A DNA stretch of 64,000 bases from Roseovarius sp. ZX-A-9 (GCF_028369135.1 NZ_JAPWHW010000006.1:124001-188000), one strand, 5' to 3'. Numbered from the stretch's first letter, positions 55,069 to 63,669 are shown. Numbers and translations: made by a program. Notes: a model not told the origin generated them from the sequence alone.

Positions 55069-56304
55069 ATGTATGATTTAGCCGTCATGTGGGACTGGGC
55101 GGGATTTGCCGTGCGATGGCTGCATGTCGTTACCGCGATGGCCTGGATCGGCGCGTCATTTTACTTCATCGCCCTTGATCTGGGGTTGGTAAAGGCCCCT
55201 AACCTGCCCACCGGGGCCTCTGGCGAAGAATGGCAGGTACATGGCGGCGGGTTCTACCACATCCAGAAATATCTGGTCGCGCCAGAGCACATGCCCGAAC
55301 ATCTCGTCTGGCACAAATGGCAAAGTTACGCGACATGGCTATCCGGTGCGGCGCTGTTGATGATTGTCTACTGGGTCGGCGGAGAGCTGTATCTGCTTGA
55401 TCCCACCAAGGCCGATCTGGCGTTGTGGCAGGGCATCGTGATCTCGGGCGGATCGCTGACCATCGGCTGGATCGCATATGATTTCCTGTGCAAATCCAAG
55501 CTGGGCGAGACGCCGACCGTACTGATGCTGCTGCTGTTCGTGATCCTGACGGTCATGTCCTGGGGCTATAACGAGATTTTCACCGGCCGCGCCGCGCTGC
55601 TGCATCTGGGGGCCTTCACCGCCACGATCATGACCGCGAACGTGTTTTTCATCATCATGCCAAACCAGCATATCGTGGTGAAAGACCTGCAGGAAGGCCG
55701 CACGCCGGATCCGAAATACGGCAAGATCGCCAAGCTGCGCTCGACCCACAACAACTACCTGACGCTGCCGGTCATCTTCCTGATGCTCAGCAACCATTAC
55801 CCGCTGGCCTTCGCGACGGAATATAGCTGGATCATCGCCAGCCTGATCTTCCTCACAGGTGTCACCATTCGGCATTATTTCAACACCCTGCACGCCACCG
55901 GCAAGGGGCCGCACTGGACGTGGGCCGTGACCGTGCTGCTGATGGTGCTGATCGCGTGGCTGTCGACCGCGTCGATGCTGGACAACTATGACGACGCCGA
56001 GGCGCGAGAGCTGACCCCCTATGAACAGCAGTTCGCTTCGGCTCCGGGGTTCGAGGATGCCTATGACATCGTGCTGGGCAACTGTTCGATGTGCCATGCC
56101 CGCGAACCGGCCTGGGATGGCATTCGCTGGCCGCCCAAGGGCGTCGTGCTGGAGACCGAGAGTGACGTGGCGCGGCACGCGAAGATGATCTTTCTTCAGG
56201 CCGGCGCGAGCCACGCCATGCCACCACCCAACGCGATCCGTACCATGACGGACGAGAACCGCGCCGCCATCATCACCTGGTTCCGCCAAGCATCGGCGGA
56301 GTAA
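55069..56304 (+). CDS. puuD: Urate hydroxylase PuuD (membrane, cytochrome c tailed)
   Basis: A 411-residue membrane-bound urate oxidase that converts urate to 5-hydroxyisourate and sends electrons to the respiratory chain rather than making H2O2. The N-terminal part has about eight membrane helices with conserved His/Trp (FAVRWLHVVTAMAWIGASFYF, HWHKWQSYATWL-like). The C-terminal periplasmic domain carries a c-type haem site C339-S-M-C342-H343 and a Met ligand region MPPPNAI. The start at 55069 follows GGGAGG. It is co-transcribed with the aspartate dehydrogenase gene. Confidence 0.94.
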   Translation: MYDLAVMWDWAGFAVRWLHVVTAMAWIGASFYFIALDLGLVKAPNLPTGASGEEWQVHGGGFYHIQKYLVAPEHMPEHLVWHKWQSYATWLSGAALLMIVYWVGGELYLLDPTKADLALWQGIVISGGSLTIGWIAYDFLCKSKLGETPTVLMLLLFVILTVMSWGYNEIFTGRAALLHLGAFTATIMTANVFFIIMPNQHIVVKDLQEGRTPDPKYGKIAKLRSTHNNYLTLPVIFLMLSNHYPLAFATEYSWIIASLIFLTGVTIRHYFNTLHATGKGPHWTWAVTVLLMVLIAWLSTASMLDNYDDAEARELTPYEQQFASAPGFEDAYDIVLGNCSMCHAREPAWDGIRWPPKGVVLETESDVARHAKMIFLQAGASHAMPPPNAIRTMTDENRAAIITWFRQASAE

Positions 56305-56330
56305 GACAGCACCACGGCAAGGATCGAGAC

Positions 56331-57134
56331 ATGCATCTGGGATTGATCGGATACGGCAATATCGCAGCCGCCCTGATCGAACGGCTCACACCGTCGCAGG
56401 TGAGGCAGGTCACCGCGCTGATCCGGCCTGCCTCGGACGCGGCGGAACGTCATGCGGCACAGCCCCTGAAGGGCGCGCCGCCGGTCCGCTTTGTCACCAG
56501 CCTTGAGGCATTGACTGACGCGCGTCCGCAACTGATCGTGGAATGTGCGGGCCATGCGGCCTTGCGCGACCATGGGCCAGCCCTGTTGCGGGCGGGGCAT
56601 GACATGGTGATCGCCTCGCTCGGCGCGCTGGCCGATTCACAGTTTCAAGAGCAAATGGACACCGCTGCCCGCGAGGGAAAGGCGCGTATCATCCTGCCCA
56701 GCGGGGCCATCGGCGGACTGGACCTGCTGCGCGGCGTTGCGCTGTCGGGCAAGGTTGAGGTGAGTTATACCGGGCGCAAGCCGCCGCAGGCGTGGAAGGG
56801 ATCACCAGCAGAGGATGCGGTGAATCTGGATCGGCTGGAGGAAGCGGCCACGTTTTTCACCGGCAGCGGGCGTCAGGCAGCACTGCAATATCCCAAGAAC
56901 GCCAATGTGGTGGCGGCGCTGGCGCTGGCAGGTGCGGGTTTCGACACGATGCGCGTCGCGCTGGTGGCCGATCCGGCGGCGCAGGGCAACCAGCACGCCT
57001 ACGAGGTCGTCTCGCCGCTCTGCCGCTACCAGATGCAGATCGACGCCACCGGGTCGGCGGGAAATGCGCGCACCTCTGCGACGACGGTTCTCAGCATCCT
57101 GCAAGAGATCACGACCTACCGCGCCACTCTCTGA
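56331..57134 (+). CDS. L-aspartate dehydrogenase
   Basis: A 267-residue NAD(P)-dependent aspartate dehydrogenase (NadX/PolyA-type), oxidising L-aspartate to iminosuccinate or running in reverse to fix ammonia. Rossmann motif LGLIGYGNIAAALIERL; catalytic-domain marks IVECAGHAALRDHG, ILPSGAIGGLDLLRG and YPKNANVVAALALAGAGFD. It is not in a nad operon: it follows puuD by 26 bases, and iminosuccinate and aspartate are also the substrate and product of BhcD. It may fix purine-derived ammonia or drain aspartate from the glyoxylate cycle. Confidence 0.87.
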   Translation: MHLGLIGYGNIAAALIERLTPSQVRQVTALIRPASDAAERHAAQPLKGAPPVRFVTSLEALTDARPQLIVECAGHAALRDHGPALLRAGHDMVIASLGALADSQFQEQMDTAAREGKARIILPSGAIGGLDLLRGVALSGKVEVSYTGRKPPQAWKGSPAEDAVNLDRLEEAATFFTGSGRQAALQYPKNANVVAALALAGAGFDTMRVALVADPAAQGNQHAYEVVSPLCRYQMQIDATGSAGNARTSATTVLSILQEITTYRATL

Positions 57135-57173
57135 CACCGCCCCTGCCCCGCTCCGGCTCAGGGACGGTGCCGG

Positions 57174-58448
57174 TCAGGCGTCAACCATCGCATCAGAGGT
57201 CGATGGCTCGTATTCCAGATAGGTCTGCTGGGTTGCGATATGATCGGCCACGAATTTGGCGTCGTGCCATACCCCCCAGATGAAAGATGAGCCGCGCCGC
57301 GATTGCCAGGGCAATCCGATGAAATAGACGCCCGGCTCGGTCGACACGCCGCGCCGGTGATCGGGCTTGCCAGTCTCGTCGAACGCGTCCACCTCCAACC
57401 AGCTGTAATCGAGCGCGAAACCGGTGGCCCAGATCACAGACGTGACGCCAGCCGCCGCCAGATCAAGCTCTCGGATGGGGTTGGTCAGGCAATCAGGGTC
57501 CGGCCACTTCTTGCGGGCTTCTGGTTCTTCGGGCAAGTCGAGCCCGTTGCGCGCGATATAGGCGTCGGCCTCGTCCAGCACGGAGTGGTAATTGGCGTCG
57601 CCCTTGGCCACGTTATCCACCAGATCGTCAGCGAACTGCAGCTTGCCATCCGAATAGCCAGCCGTCAGGCCGACCAGTTGCATGCCGCCCGCGGCAAAGC
57701 GGCGAAAATCGACCGTCTTGCCACCATTGGCGCCGCTCACTGCAATCGTCACATGTTCTGTCCCCGGCCCCGGTGTCTGCATGTCCCATTTACCCAGAAC
57801 ACCCAGCCACCACACGAAATCGCGGTTGCGATAGCGACGCGGCGGACGGTCATGCGGGCCGACCGACAGATAGACCTGCCGCCCGGAATTCATCAGCTCT
57901 TCGGCGATCTGCGCGCCCGACGACCCCGCCCCCACGACCATCACCGCCCCTTCAGGCAGCTGATCGGGGTTGCGGTAGGCGTTCGAGTGAATTTGCAGCA
58001 GATTTGCCTCAGCCGGGATGATGGGCGGAAAGACCGGGCGTTGGAACGGCCCGGTGGCGGCGACCACGTTCTGCGCCTCGATCGGCCCCTCGGACGTTTC
58101 GACGCGAAAGCCGCGTTGCCCGGTCAACCGCTTGACCGATTTGACCTCGACACCGCAGCGGACCGGGGCCGCGATCTTCCTGGCATAATCGACGAAGTAA
58201 TCGGCAACGCCCTCCTTGGGGACAAAACCGTCGGCGTCGATATCGGGAAATTCCAACCCGGGAAACCGGTCATGCCACGCGGGGCCATTGGCCACCAGAC
58301 TGTCCCAGCGCGCCGTGCGCCAGCGTTCGGCGATGCGATCACGCTCCAGAACCAGGTGAGAGATGCCGTTGTTGCTCAGGTGCTCGCTCATCGCGACACC
58401 GGCCTGCCCGGCCCCCACGACGAGTGTGTTAGTCTTTTCAACCGGCAT
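57174..58448 (-). CDS. FAD/NADPH-dependent flavoprotein monooxygenase
   Basis: A flavin monooxygenase-like protein (CzcO/TrkA-associated type) of about 424 residues. The FAD-binding GxGxxG is LVVGAGQAGVAMSEHL near the N-terminus, and the NADPH-binding GxGxxG is MVVGAGSSGAQIAEEL about residue 180. VIWATGFALDYSWL near the C-terminus is also typical. The start at 58448 was chosen because the dinucleotide-binding strand should lie about 10 residues from the start; an upstream extension to 58505 is unsupported. The substrate is unknown. It converges with the aspartate dehydrogenase gene and diverges from the Rieske gene. Confidence 0.87.
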   Translation of the reverse strand: MPVEKTNTLVVGAGQAGVAMSEHLSNNGISHLVLERDRIAERWRTARWDSLVANGPAWHDRFPGLEFPDIDADGFVPKEGVADYFVDYARKIAAPVRCGVEVKSVKRLTGQRGFRVETSEGPIEAQNVVAATGPFQRPVFPPIIPAEANLLQIHSNAYRNPDQLPEGAVMVVGAGSSGAQIAEELMNSGRQVYLSVGPHDRPPRRYRNRDFVWWLGVLGKWDMQTPGPGTEHVTIAVSGANGGKTVDFRRFAAGGMQLVGLTAGYSDGKLQFADDLVDNVAKGDANYHSVLDEADAYIARNGLDLPEEPEARKKWPDPDCLTNPIRELDLAAAGVTSVIWATGFALDYSWLEVDAFDETGKPDHRRGVSTEPGVYFIGLPWQSRRGSSFIWGVWHDAKFVADHIATQQTYLEYEPSTSDAMVDA

Positions 58449-58720
58449 CCCTGCGCCCCTTTTTCCATATCCATTGCGCCCGTTCGCGGACCCTTCCAGC
58501 GACATTAGTTGCTGATCCGTCGCGCGGAAAATACGAAATGGTTCAGCATTGATTAGCCTTTCCCTACTGTCGCCAAGGGCGACCTTCCGCCACGCAAACG
58601 CGGGCAGCTTAGGCAGGCTCTAATCGGGGCTGAGGGAGTCTCTACTTTCGGCCCCACCACCAAACATGAAACTGTTCGCGCATCTGCCCCCTTCGGGGCC
58701 CGTCAGGATGGAGGTTTCTC

Positions 58721-59866
58721 ATGGCCAAGGATATTATCGACTCCACCGCCACGAAGGCGCTGCGCGAGGCCGCCGGCATCCCCTTCGAAAATGCCCGCGC
58801 CATGCCGCCCGAGGTCTACACCTCGGAGGCGTTCGCAGAGCTGGAACTGGACCAGATCTTTCGCAAGGACTGGTATTGCGTCGGTCGCGCCACCGCCCTG
58901 CCCGAACCCGGAGATTACGTGACCTGCGATCTGGCTGGTCAACCGGTCATGGTGCTGCGGGACAAGGATGGCGTGCTGCGGGCGCAATCCAATGTCTGCC
59001 TACACCGCATGTCCACCCTGCTGGAGGGGCGCGGACGCATTCGCAGCATCGTCTGCCCCTACCACGCCTGGACCTACAACCTGGATGGAACGCTGCGCGG
59101 CGCGCCCGCGATGACTCTCAATCAGGGATTCTGCAAGGAGGGGTACCGCCTGCCGCAACTGCGCTGCGAGGAATGGCTGGGTTGGGTATTCGTCACGCTG
59201 AACGCGGACGCCGCCCCCGTCAAAGAGCGGCTGGCCGAGGTCGAGACGCTGATCGAGGGTTACGACATGACCCGCTATACCGAGGCGTTTTTCGAAGAAC
59301 ATGTCTGGGATACCAACTGGAAGGTGCTGGCCGAGAATTTCATGGAGAGCTACCATCTGCCGGTCTGTCACGCGGGCACCATCGGCGGGCTCAGCAAGCT
59401 GGACGAGATGGTCTGCGTGCCCGGACGGCCCGCCTTCAACTACCACACCATCCTCAAGGACGAAACACTGCGGATCGCGATGGCGCATCCCTCCAACACC
59501 CGGTTGAAGGGCGAGGAACGCCGCACCACGTTCCTGCTGGCGCTCTACCCCAGCCTGCTGATCACGCTCACGCCGGGGTATTTCTGGTATCTGTCGCTGC
59601 ATCCGCGCGGTCCGGGACAGGTGCATATCCGCTTTGGTGGCGGCATGTCGGACGATTTCGCCGAGGATGCCGATGCGGCCCAGAACTTTGCCGATCTCAA
59701 GACGCTGCTGGGTGAGGTCAATGTCGAGGATCGCGGCTGTACCGAAAAAGTGTTCAACGGGCTGTCGTCGCAACTGGCGGCGCCGGGACATCTATCGCAT
59801 CTGGAACGCCCGAACTATGATTTCGCGCAGTACCTGATGGGCCGCATCGACGGCGACGCGCCCTGA
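58721..59866 (+). CDS. Rieske-type ring-hydroxylating oxygenase alpha subunit
   Basis: A 381-residue Rieske non-haem iron oxygenase. The Rieske cluster ligands are C93-x-H95 and C112-x2-H115 (VCLHR and CPYHAW). The mononuclear iron site has the ENFMESYHLPVCH pattern in the C-terminal domain with two His. Relatives demethylate quaternary amines (CntA, glycine betaine, stachydrine) or hydroxylate aromatic acids. No reductase or ferredoxin gene is adjacent. The start at 58721 follows GGAGG; a small hairpin (GCCCC-CTTC-GGGGC, 58686-58699) lies in the leader. It is co-oriented with the RidA and DUF1028 genes. Confidence 0.87.
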   Translation: MAKDIIDSTATKALREAAGIPFENARAMPPEVYTSEAFAELELDQIFRKDWYCVGRATALPEPGDYVTCDLAGQPVMVLRDKDGVLRAQSNVCLHRMSTLLEGRGRIRSIVCPYHAWTYNLDGTLRGAPAMTLNQGFCKEGYRLPQLRCEEWLGWVFVTLNADAAPVKERLAEVETLIEGYDMTRYTEAFFEEHVWDTNWKVLAENFMESYHLPVCHAGTIGGLSKLDEMVCVPGRPAFNYHTILKDETLRIAMAHPSNTRLKGEERRTTFLLALYPSLLITLTPGYFWYLSLHPRGPGQVHIRFGGGMSDDFAEDADAAQNFADLKTLLGEVNVEDRGCTEKVFNGLSSQLAAPGHLSHLERPNYDFAQYLMGRIDGDAP

Positions 59867-59925
59867 GTCCCGATGAAGCGGTCCCGCCGCTTCGATCATT
59901 CAAACTTCAATCCACGGAGCCATGC

Positions 59926-60354
59926 ATGGCACATACGCGCATTCGCAAGTTCAACACCTCCGACACCTACCCCGAACAGAAGCTCGACAACGACCTGTGC
60001 CAGGCGGTCGTGACGCAAGGGGGCCGCACCGTCTGGCTGCGCGGGCAATGCCCGCAGAACCTCGATGATGCGCGCAACATCGACAGCCATGATCCGGTCG
60101 AGCAGACCCACAAGGTCATGCAGAACATCAAGCAATTGATCGAAGAAGCCGGCGGCGACATGTCCCATCTGGTCAAGGTTGTCGTCTACATCACCGATGT
60201 GCGCCACCGCGAGGCGGTCTACCGGACCATGGGCGAATATATCAAAGGCGTGCATCCGGTTTCGACGGGCCTTGTTGTGCAGGCGCTGGCGCGGCCCGAA
60301 TGGCTGGTCGAGATCGACGGCACGGCGGTGATCCCCGAAGGGTATCAGGCATGA
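59926..60354 (+). CDS. RidA family protein (enamine/imine deaminase)
   Basis: A 142-residue YjgF/YER057c/RidA-family protein. Members of the core group hydrolyse reactive enamine or imine intermediates. QGGRTVWLRGQCP and AGGDMSHLVKVVVYITDVRHREAVYR are typical, and the end TGLVVQALARPEWLVEIDGTAVIP is typical too. The catalytic Arg of true RidA proteins lies near the KVVVYITD...R stretch, but I cannot confirm its position. A GGAG site precedes the ATG. It lies 59 bases after the Rieske gene and overlaps the DUF1028 start as ATGA. Confidence 0.85.
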   Translation: MAHTRIRKFNTSDTYPEQKLDNDLCQAVVTQGGRTVWLRGQCPQNLDDARNIDSHDPVEQTHKVMQNIKQLIEEAGGDMSHLVKVVVYITDVRHREAVYRTMGEYIKGVHPVSTGLVVQALARPEWLVEIDGTAVIPEGYQA

Positions 60355-61025
60355 CCTTCTCGCTGGTTGCCCGCTGCGCCGAGACCGGCATGTTCGGCGT
60401 CGCCATCTCGTCATCCTCGCCCGCCGTCGCGGCGCGTTGTTCCTATGCGCGCGCGGACGTGGGTACGGTGGCCTCGCAGAATGTCACCGACCCGACGCTG
60501 GGGCCGCTCACGCTCGACCTGATGCAGGGCGGCATGTCCGCGCCCGAGGCCATCGCCGAGGTGCAGCAGCGCGGCCGCTTCATCGAGTACCGTCAGGTTC
60601 TGGCGGTCGATGATCAGGGCCGCACGGCGATCCATTCGGGGCCCAATTCGCTGGGTATCTGGACGCAGGCGCAGGCTGAAAACGTGGCTTCGGGCGGCAA
60701 CCTTCTGGCCAATGACGGCGTGCCGCAGGCCATCGTCGATGGCTATCTGGCGGCCACGGGCCATATCGGCGACCGGCTGATCGCGGCGATGCGCGCCGGG
60801 CTGGCGGCCGGGGGCGAGGCCGGGCCGGTACATTCGGCGGGTATGATGATCGTCGATAGCGTCGCATGGCCCGTGGCAGACCTGCGCTGCGACTGGACCG
60901 AGACCTGCCCGATAGAGGCCATCGCCACCGCATGGGATGTCTACAAACCCCAGCTTGACGCCTACATCCAGCGCGCCCTTGATCCACGCCAGGCCCCCTC
61001 ATACGGGGTTCCGGGTGACGACTGA
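60351..61025 (+). CDS. DUF1028 family protein (Ntn-hydrolase-like)
   Basis: A 224-residue protein of the DUF1028 family. The N-terminus TFSLVARCAETGMFGVAISSSSPAVAARC and VGTVASQNVTDPTLGPLTLDLM are the family hallmark. The fold is Ntn-hydrolase-like and most members have no known reaction. It is coupled to RidA by an ATGA overlap, so the three-gene set may oxidise a nitrogen compound, deal with an imine product, and hydrolyse an amide. No function is assigned. Confidence 0.85.
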   Translation: MTFSLVARCAETGMFGVAISSSSPAVAARCSYARADVGTVASQNVTDPTLGPLTLDLMQGGMSAPEAIAEVQQRGRFIEYRQVLAVDDQGRTAIHSGPNSLGIWTQAQAENVASGGNLLANDGVPQAIVDGYLAATGHIGDRLIAAMRAGLAAGGEAGPVHSAGMMIVDSVAWPVADLRCDWTETCPIEAIATAWDVYKPQLDAYIQRALDPRQAPSYGVPGDD

Positions 61026-61232
61026 CGCGGCCCGCGAACTGCACGAGCTGACGCGCTGCGGATGGCCGATGCGCTGCATGTCGGGACGGTATCGGTCAGC
61101 ACGGTCGATGCCCTGCCGGCGCAAACCCTGTTCGGCGGGATGACGCAATCGGGCTTTGGACGCGATCTTTTCTTGCATTCTCTTGAGAAATATACCGCAC
61201 TCAAGACAACATGGATCAAGTACACACCCTGA
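61026..61232 (+). pseudogene. C-terminal remnant of an aldehyde dehydrogenase
   Basis: From about 61050 one frame reads DALRMADALHVGTVSVSTVD, then LFGGMTQSGFGRD, then LEKYTALKTTWIKYTP and a stop at 61230-61232. That is the unmistakable end of an aldehyde dehydrogenase (PuuC/AldH-like: A-x-R-x-A ... G-x-V ... FGG-x-x-x-SG-x-GRD ... YT-x-x-K). The N-terminal 430 or so residues, including the catalytic Cys, are missing, and upstream the frame closes at a stop at 61023-61025. It is a clean fragment, so a deletion seems recent. Confidence 0.85.
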
Positions 61233-61254
61233 CCGCCCGAACAGAGCAAACGCG

Positions 61255-62217
61255 ATGCTGAGGTTCACCCTGAGGCAGCTGGAATATTTCGTCGCCGTCG
61301 GCGAAGTGGGCAGCATTGCGCTGGCCTCGGAAAAGGTGAACGTGTCGTCACCGTCGATATCGGCCGCGATCAACCAGCTTGAGAAAGAGTTCGGCCTGCC
61401 GCTGTTCGTGCGGCAACACGCGCAGGGGCTGTCGCTGACGCTGGCCGGCAAGCAGATGATGCAGCAGGCCAAGCTGGTCCTGCAGGACGCCGAAGCGCTG
61501 GTCGATCTGGCGGGCGACATATCCGGCAGCATCCGCGGCCCGTTATCTGTTGGCTGTCTGCTGACTTTTGCGCAGGTCATGCTGCCGTCGCTGCGGGCCG
61601 GGTTCGAGCGGTTGCATCCCGAGGTTCGCATTCATCAGAACGAACTGGATCAGGCAGAGATCTTCAGCCGTCTGCGGCGGGCCGAGATCGACGTGGCGCT
61701 GACCTATGACCTTGATCTGCCCGGTGATCTGAAATTTCAGCCCATTGCCTCCTTGGCGCCCTATGCGATCCTGAATGCCGAACACCCGCTGGCGCAGCGC
61801 TCCGTCGTCACGATCAATGACCTGCTGCCCTATCCGATGGTGCTGCTGGACCTGCCGTTCAGCTCGGAATACTTTCTGTCGTTCTTTTCCCTGATCGGGG
61901 CCAAGCCCAATATCGGCGAACGCACCCGCGACATGGCGGTCATGCGTAGCCTCGTCGCCAACGGCTTTGGCTATTCCATCGCCAACATCCGGCCGCTGAA
62001 CGATCTGTCTCCGGATGGCAAACAGCTGTATTTCGTGCCCCTCGCTGGCGACGTGCGCCCCATGCAGATGGGTATTCTGGCCTCGCCCGAGGCCGAAAAC
62101 GTGAACGTGATCCGCGCCTTCATCGCCCATTGCAAGGCCGAGCATGCCGCAGGCCGGCTGCCGGGGATCGACACGCCTGCGGACAGACCCGGCAAACCGG
62201 GGTTAGGCCGCTCCTAA
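61255..62217 (+). CDS. LysR family transcriptional regulator
   Basis: A 320-residue LysR-type regulator with the winged helix at residues 1-60 (MLRFTLRQLEYFVAVGEVGS, NVSSPSISAAINQLEKEFGL) and an effector domain (GPLSVGCLLTFAQVMLPSLRAGF). The start at 61255 is the first ATG in frame with the family N-terminus. It is flanked on both sides by gene remnants, which suggests its former target genes are lost; the Rieske operon upstream is the only intact candidate target. The ligand is unknown. Confidence 0.87.
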   Translation: MLRFTLRQLEYFVAVGEVGSIALASEKVNVSSPSISAAINQLEKEFGLPLFVRQHAQGLSLTLAGKQMMQQAKLVLQDAEALVDLAGDISGSIRGPLSVGCLLTFAQVMLPSLRAGFERLHPEVRIHQNELDQAEIFSRLRRAEIDVALTYDLDLPGDLKFQPIASLAPYAILNAEHPLAQRSVVTINDLLPYPMVLLDLPFSSEYFLSFFSLIGAKPNIGERTRDMAVMRSLVANGFGYSIANIRPLNDLSPDGKQLYFVPLAGDVRPMQMGILASPEAENVNVIRAFIAHCKAEHAAGRLPGIDTPADRPGKPGLGRS

Positions 62218-62296
62218 TCTATGGTTCTGCAAGCGCAACTTTTTGCCCTCGGGCACAGTCGCTATCGTCCCCCGGAACTGATTGCAGGAGGCGAGA

Positions 62297-62505
62297 TTGC
62301 GCGATTCCCGCTACGATATTCTGTTTGAGCCGATGACCAGCGGACCACTCACATCCAAGAACCGCTTTTACCAGGTGCCGCATTGCAATGGCGGCGGGTA
62401 TCGCGACCCGTCTGCAGCCGCCGAGATGCGCGCGAACTGGACGGCGAGGATATCGGCGATGCCCTTCCCTTCCGGCGGGAAATCACCGAACTTGCCGCCG
62501 ATTGA
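62297..62505 (+). pseudogene. Internally deleted flavin oxidoreductase (trimethylamine/dimethylglycine dehydrogenase-like)
   Basis: After a strong AGGAGG and a TTG start the frame reads RDSRYDILFEPMTSGPLTSK and NRFYQVPHCNGGGYRDPSA. This is the N-terminus of the large two-domain NADH:flavin oxidoreductases (trimethylamine dehydrogenase or DgcA-type). About residue 45 the frame changes, and a second frame gives RELDGEDIGDALPFRREI and TELAAD with a stop at 62503-62505, resembling a natural C-terminus. Some 600 internal codons are missing, so only both ends remain. The rest of the 62218-62526 gap holds no other gene. Confidence 0.75.
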
Positions 62506-62526
62506 CCCTGCGCAAAGGACCAAGCG

Positions 62527-63669
62527 ATGACCGTCACGCTACAGGTGCTCGACCAGCTGGTTGGCTTTGATACGGTCAGCGCGAAATCCAACGCGCCGAT
62601 CATCGACTATATCGAAGCGTTCCTGCGCGAGCGCGGTGCCCAAACCGCGCGCATCCCCGGCGGGGTCGAGGGCAAATGCGGCCTTTTCGCCCGGATCGGG
62701 CCGGTTGCGGGGGGCGGGATATTGCTGTCGGGACATACGGATGTCGTGCCGGTGGATGGTCAGGCCTGGACTCGCGCGCCCTTTGCGCTGGGGCGTGAGG
62801 GCGATCTGCTCTATGGGCGCGGCACGACGGATATGAAAGGCTACCTTGCCTGCATGCTTTACGCGGCTGACATGGCCGCCAAGGCGCGCTTGCGCGAACC
62901 GTTGAAGCTGGTGTTTTCCTATGACGAGGAAATCGGCTGTGTCGGCATCCAGCAGATGCTGCCCGCGCTGACGCCGCATCTGGCCGACCCCCGCGCCTGT
63001 TTCGTGGGCGAGCCGACATCGATGCAGATTGCCACCGGGCACAAGGGCAAGGCGGCGCTGCGTGCCGTCTGCCACGGGCAGAACGGCCATTCGGCCTTGG
63101 CCCCGAATTTCGTGAACGCGCTCTATCTGGCGGTCGATTTCATCCGTGAATTGCGCGATTTGCAGGGCTGGCTGACGGCGTTCGGCGCGCAGGATGCGGC
63201 TTACGGCGTGCCCTGCAGCACCGTGCATGTGGGCAAGCTGTCAGGCGGCACCGCGCTCAATATCGTGCCTGCAAGGGCCGAGTTGTTGTTCGAGTACCGC
63301 CACCTTGCCGCCGATGCGCCCGAGATGCTGATGCCCCGTATCCTTGAGGCCGCCGAAAACGCGACCGCGCCGCACCGCGATCAATGGCAGGGGGCCGGGA
63401 TCGAGATCGACCGGTACAACGCCTATCCGGGGCTGGATGTGCCGGAGGACGCGGATATCACCCGTCTGGCGCAGGGCCTGTCGGGCACCGGCCTGACCAA
63501 GGTTGCCTTTGGCACCGAGGCGGGCGTGTTCCACGAACTGGGCCTGCCGGTGGTGGTCTGCGGGCCGGGATCAATGGCACAGGGCCATCAACCGGACGAG
63601 TATATCGAAGCCGGCCAGATCGCCGCCTGCGAAAAGATGATGCGAGAGATCGTCGACACCCTGACCTGA
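62527..63669 (+). CDS. argE: M20 family deacetylase, ArgE-like
   Basis: A 380-residue zinc peptidase-family enzyme closest to acetylornithine deacetylase, which releases ornithine from N-acetylornithine. The metal site shows LLSGHTDVVPVDGQ (residues about 65-78) and YGRGTTDMKGYLACML with the bridging Asp, then SYDEEIGCVG with the catalytic Glu-Glu. KAALRAVCHGQNGHSA marks the dimerisation domain. The length is typical. The ribosome site AAAGGA precedes the ATG. A role on another N-acyl or carbamoyl amino acid is possible, because the neighbours are not arginine genes. Confidence 0.85.
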   Translation: MTVTLQVLDQLVGFDTVSAKSNAPIIDYIEAFLRERGAQTARIPGGVEGKCGLFARIGPVAGGGILLSGHTDVVPVDGQAWTRAPFALGREGDLLYGRGTTDMKGYLACMLYAADMAAKARLREPLKLVFSYDEEIGCVGIQQMLPALTPHLADPRACFVGEPTSMQIATGHKGKAALRAVCHGQNGHSALAPNFVNALYLAVDFIRELRDLQGWLTAFGAQDAAYGVPCSTVHVGKLSGGTALNIVPARAELLFEYRHLAADAPEMLMPRILEAAENATAPHRDQWQGAGIEIDRYNAYPGLDVPEDADITRLAQGLSGTGLTKVAFGTEAGVFHELGLPVVVCGPGSMAQGHQPDEYIEAGQIAACEKMMREIVDTLT

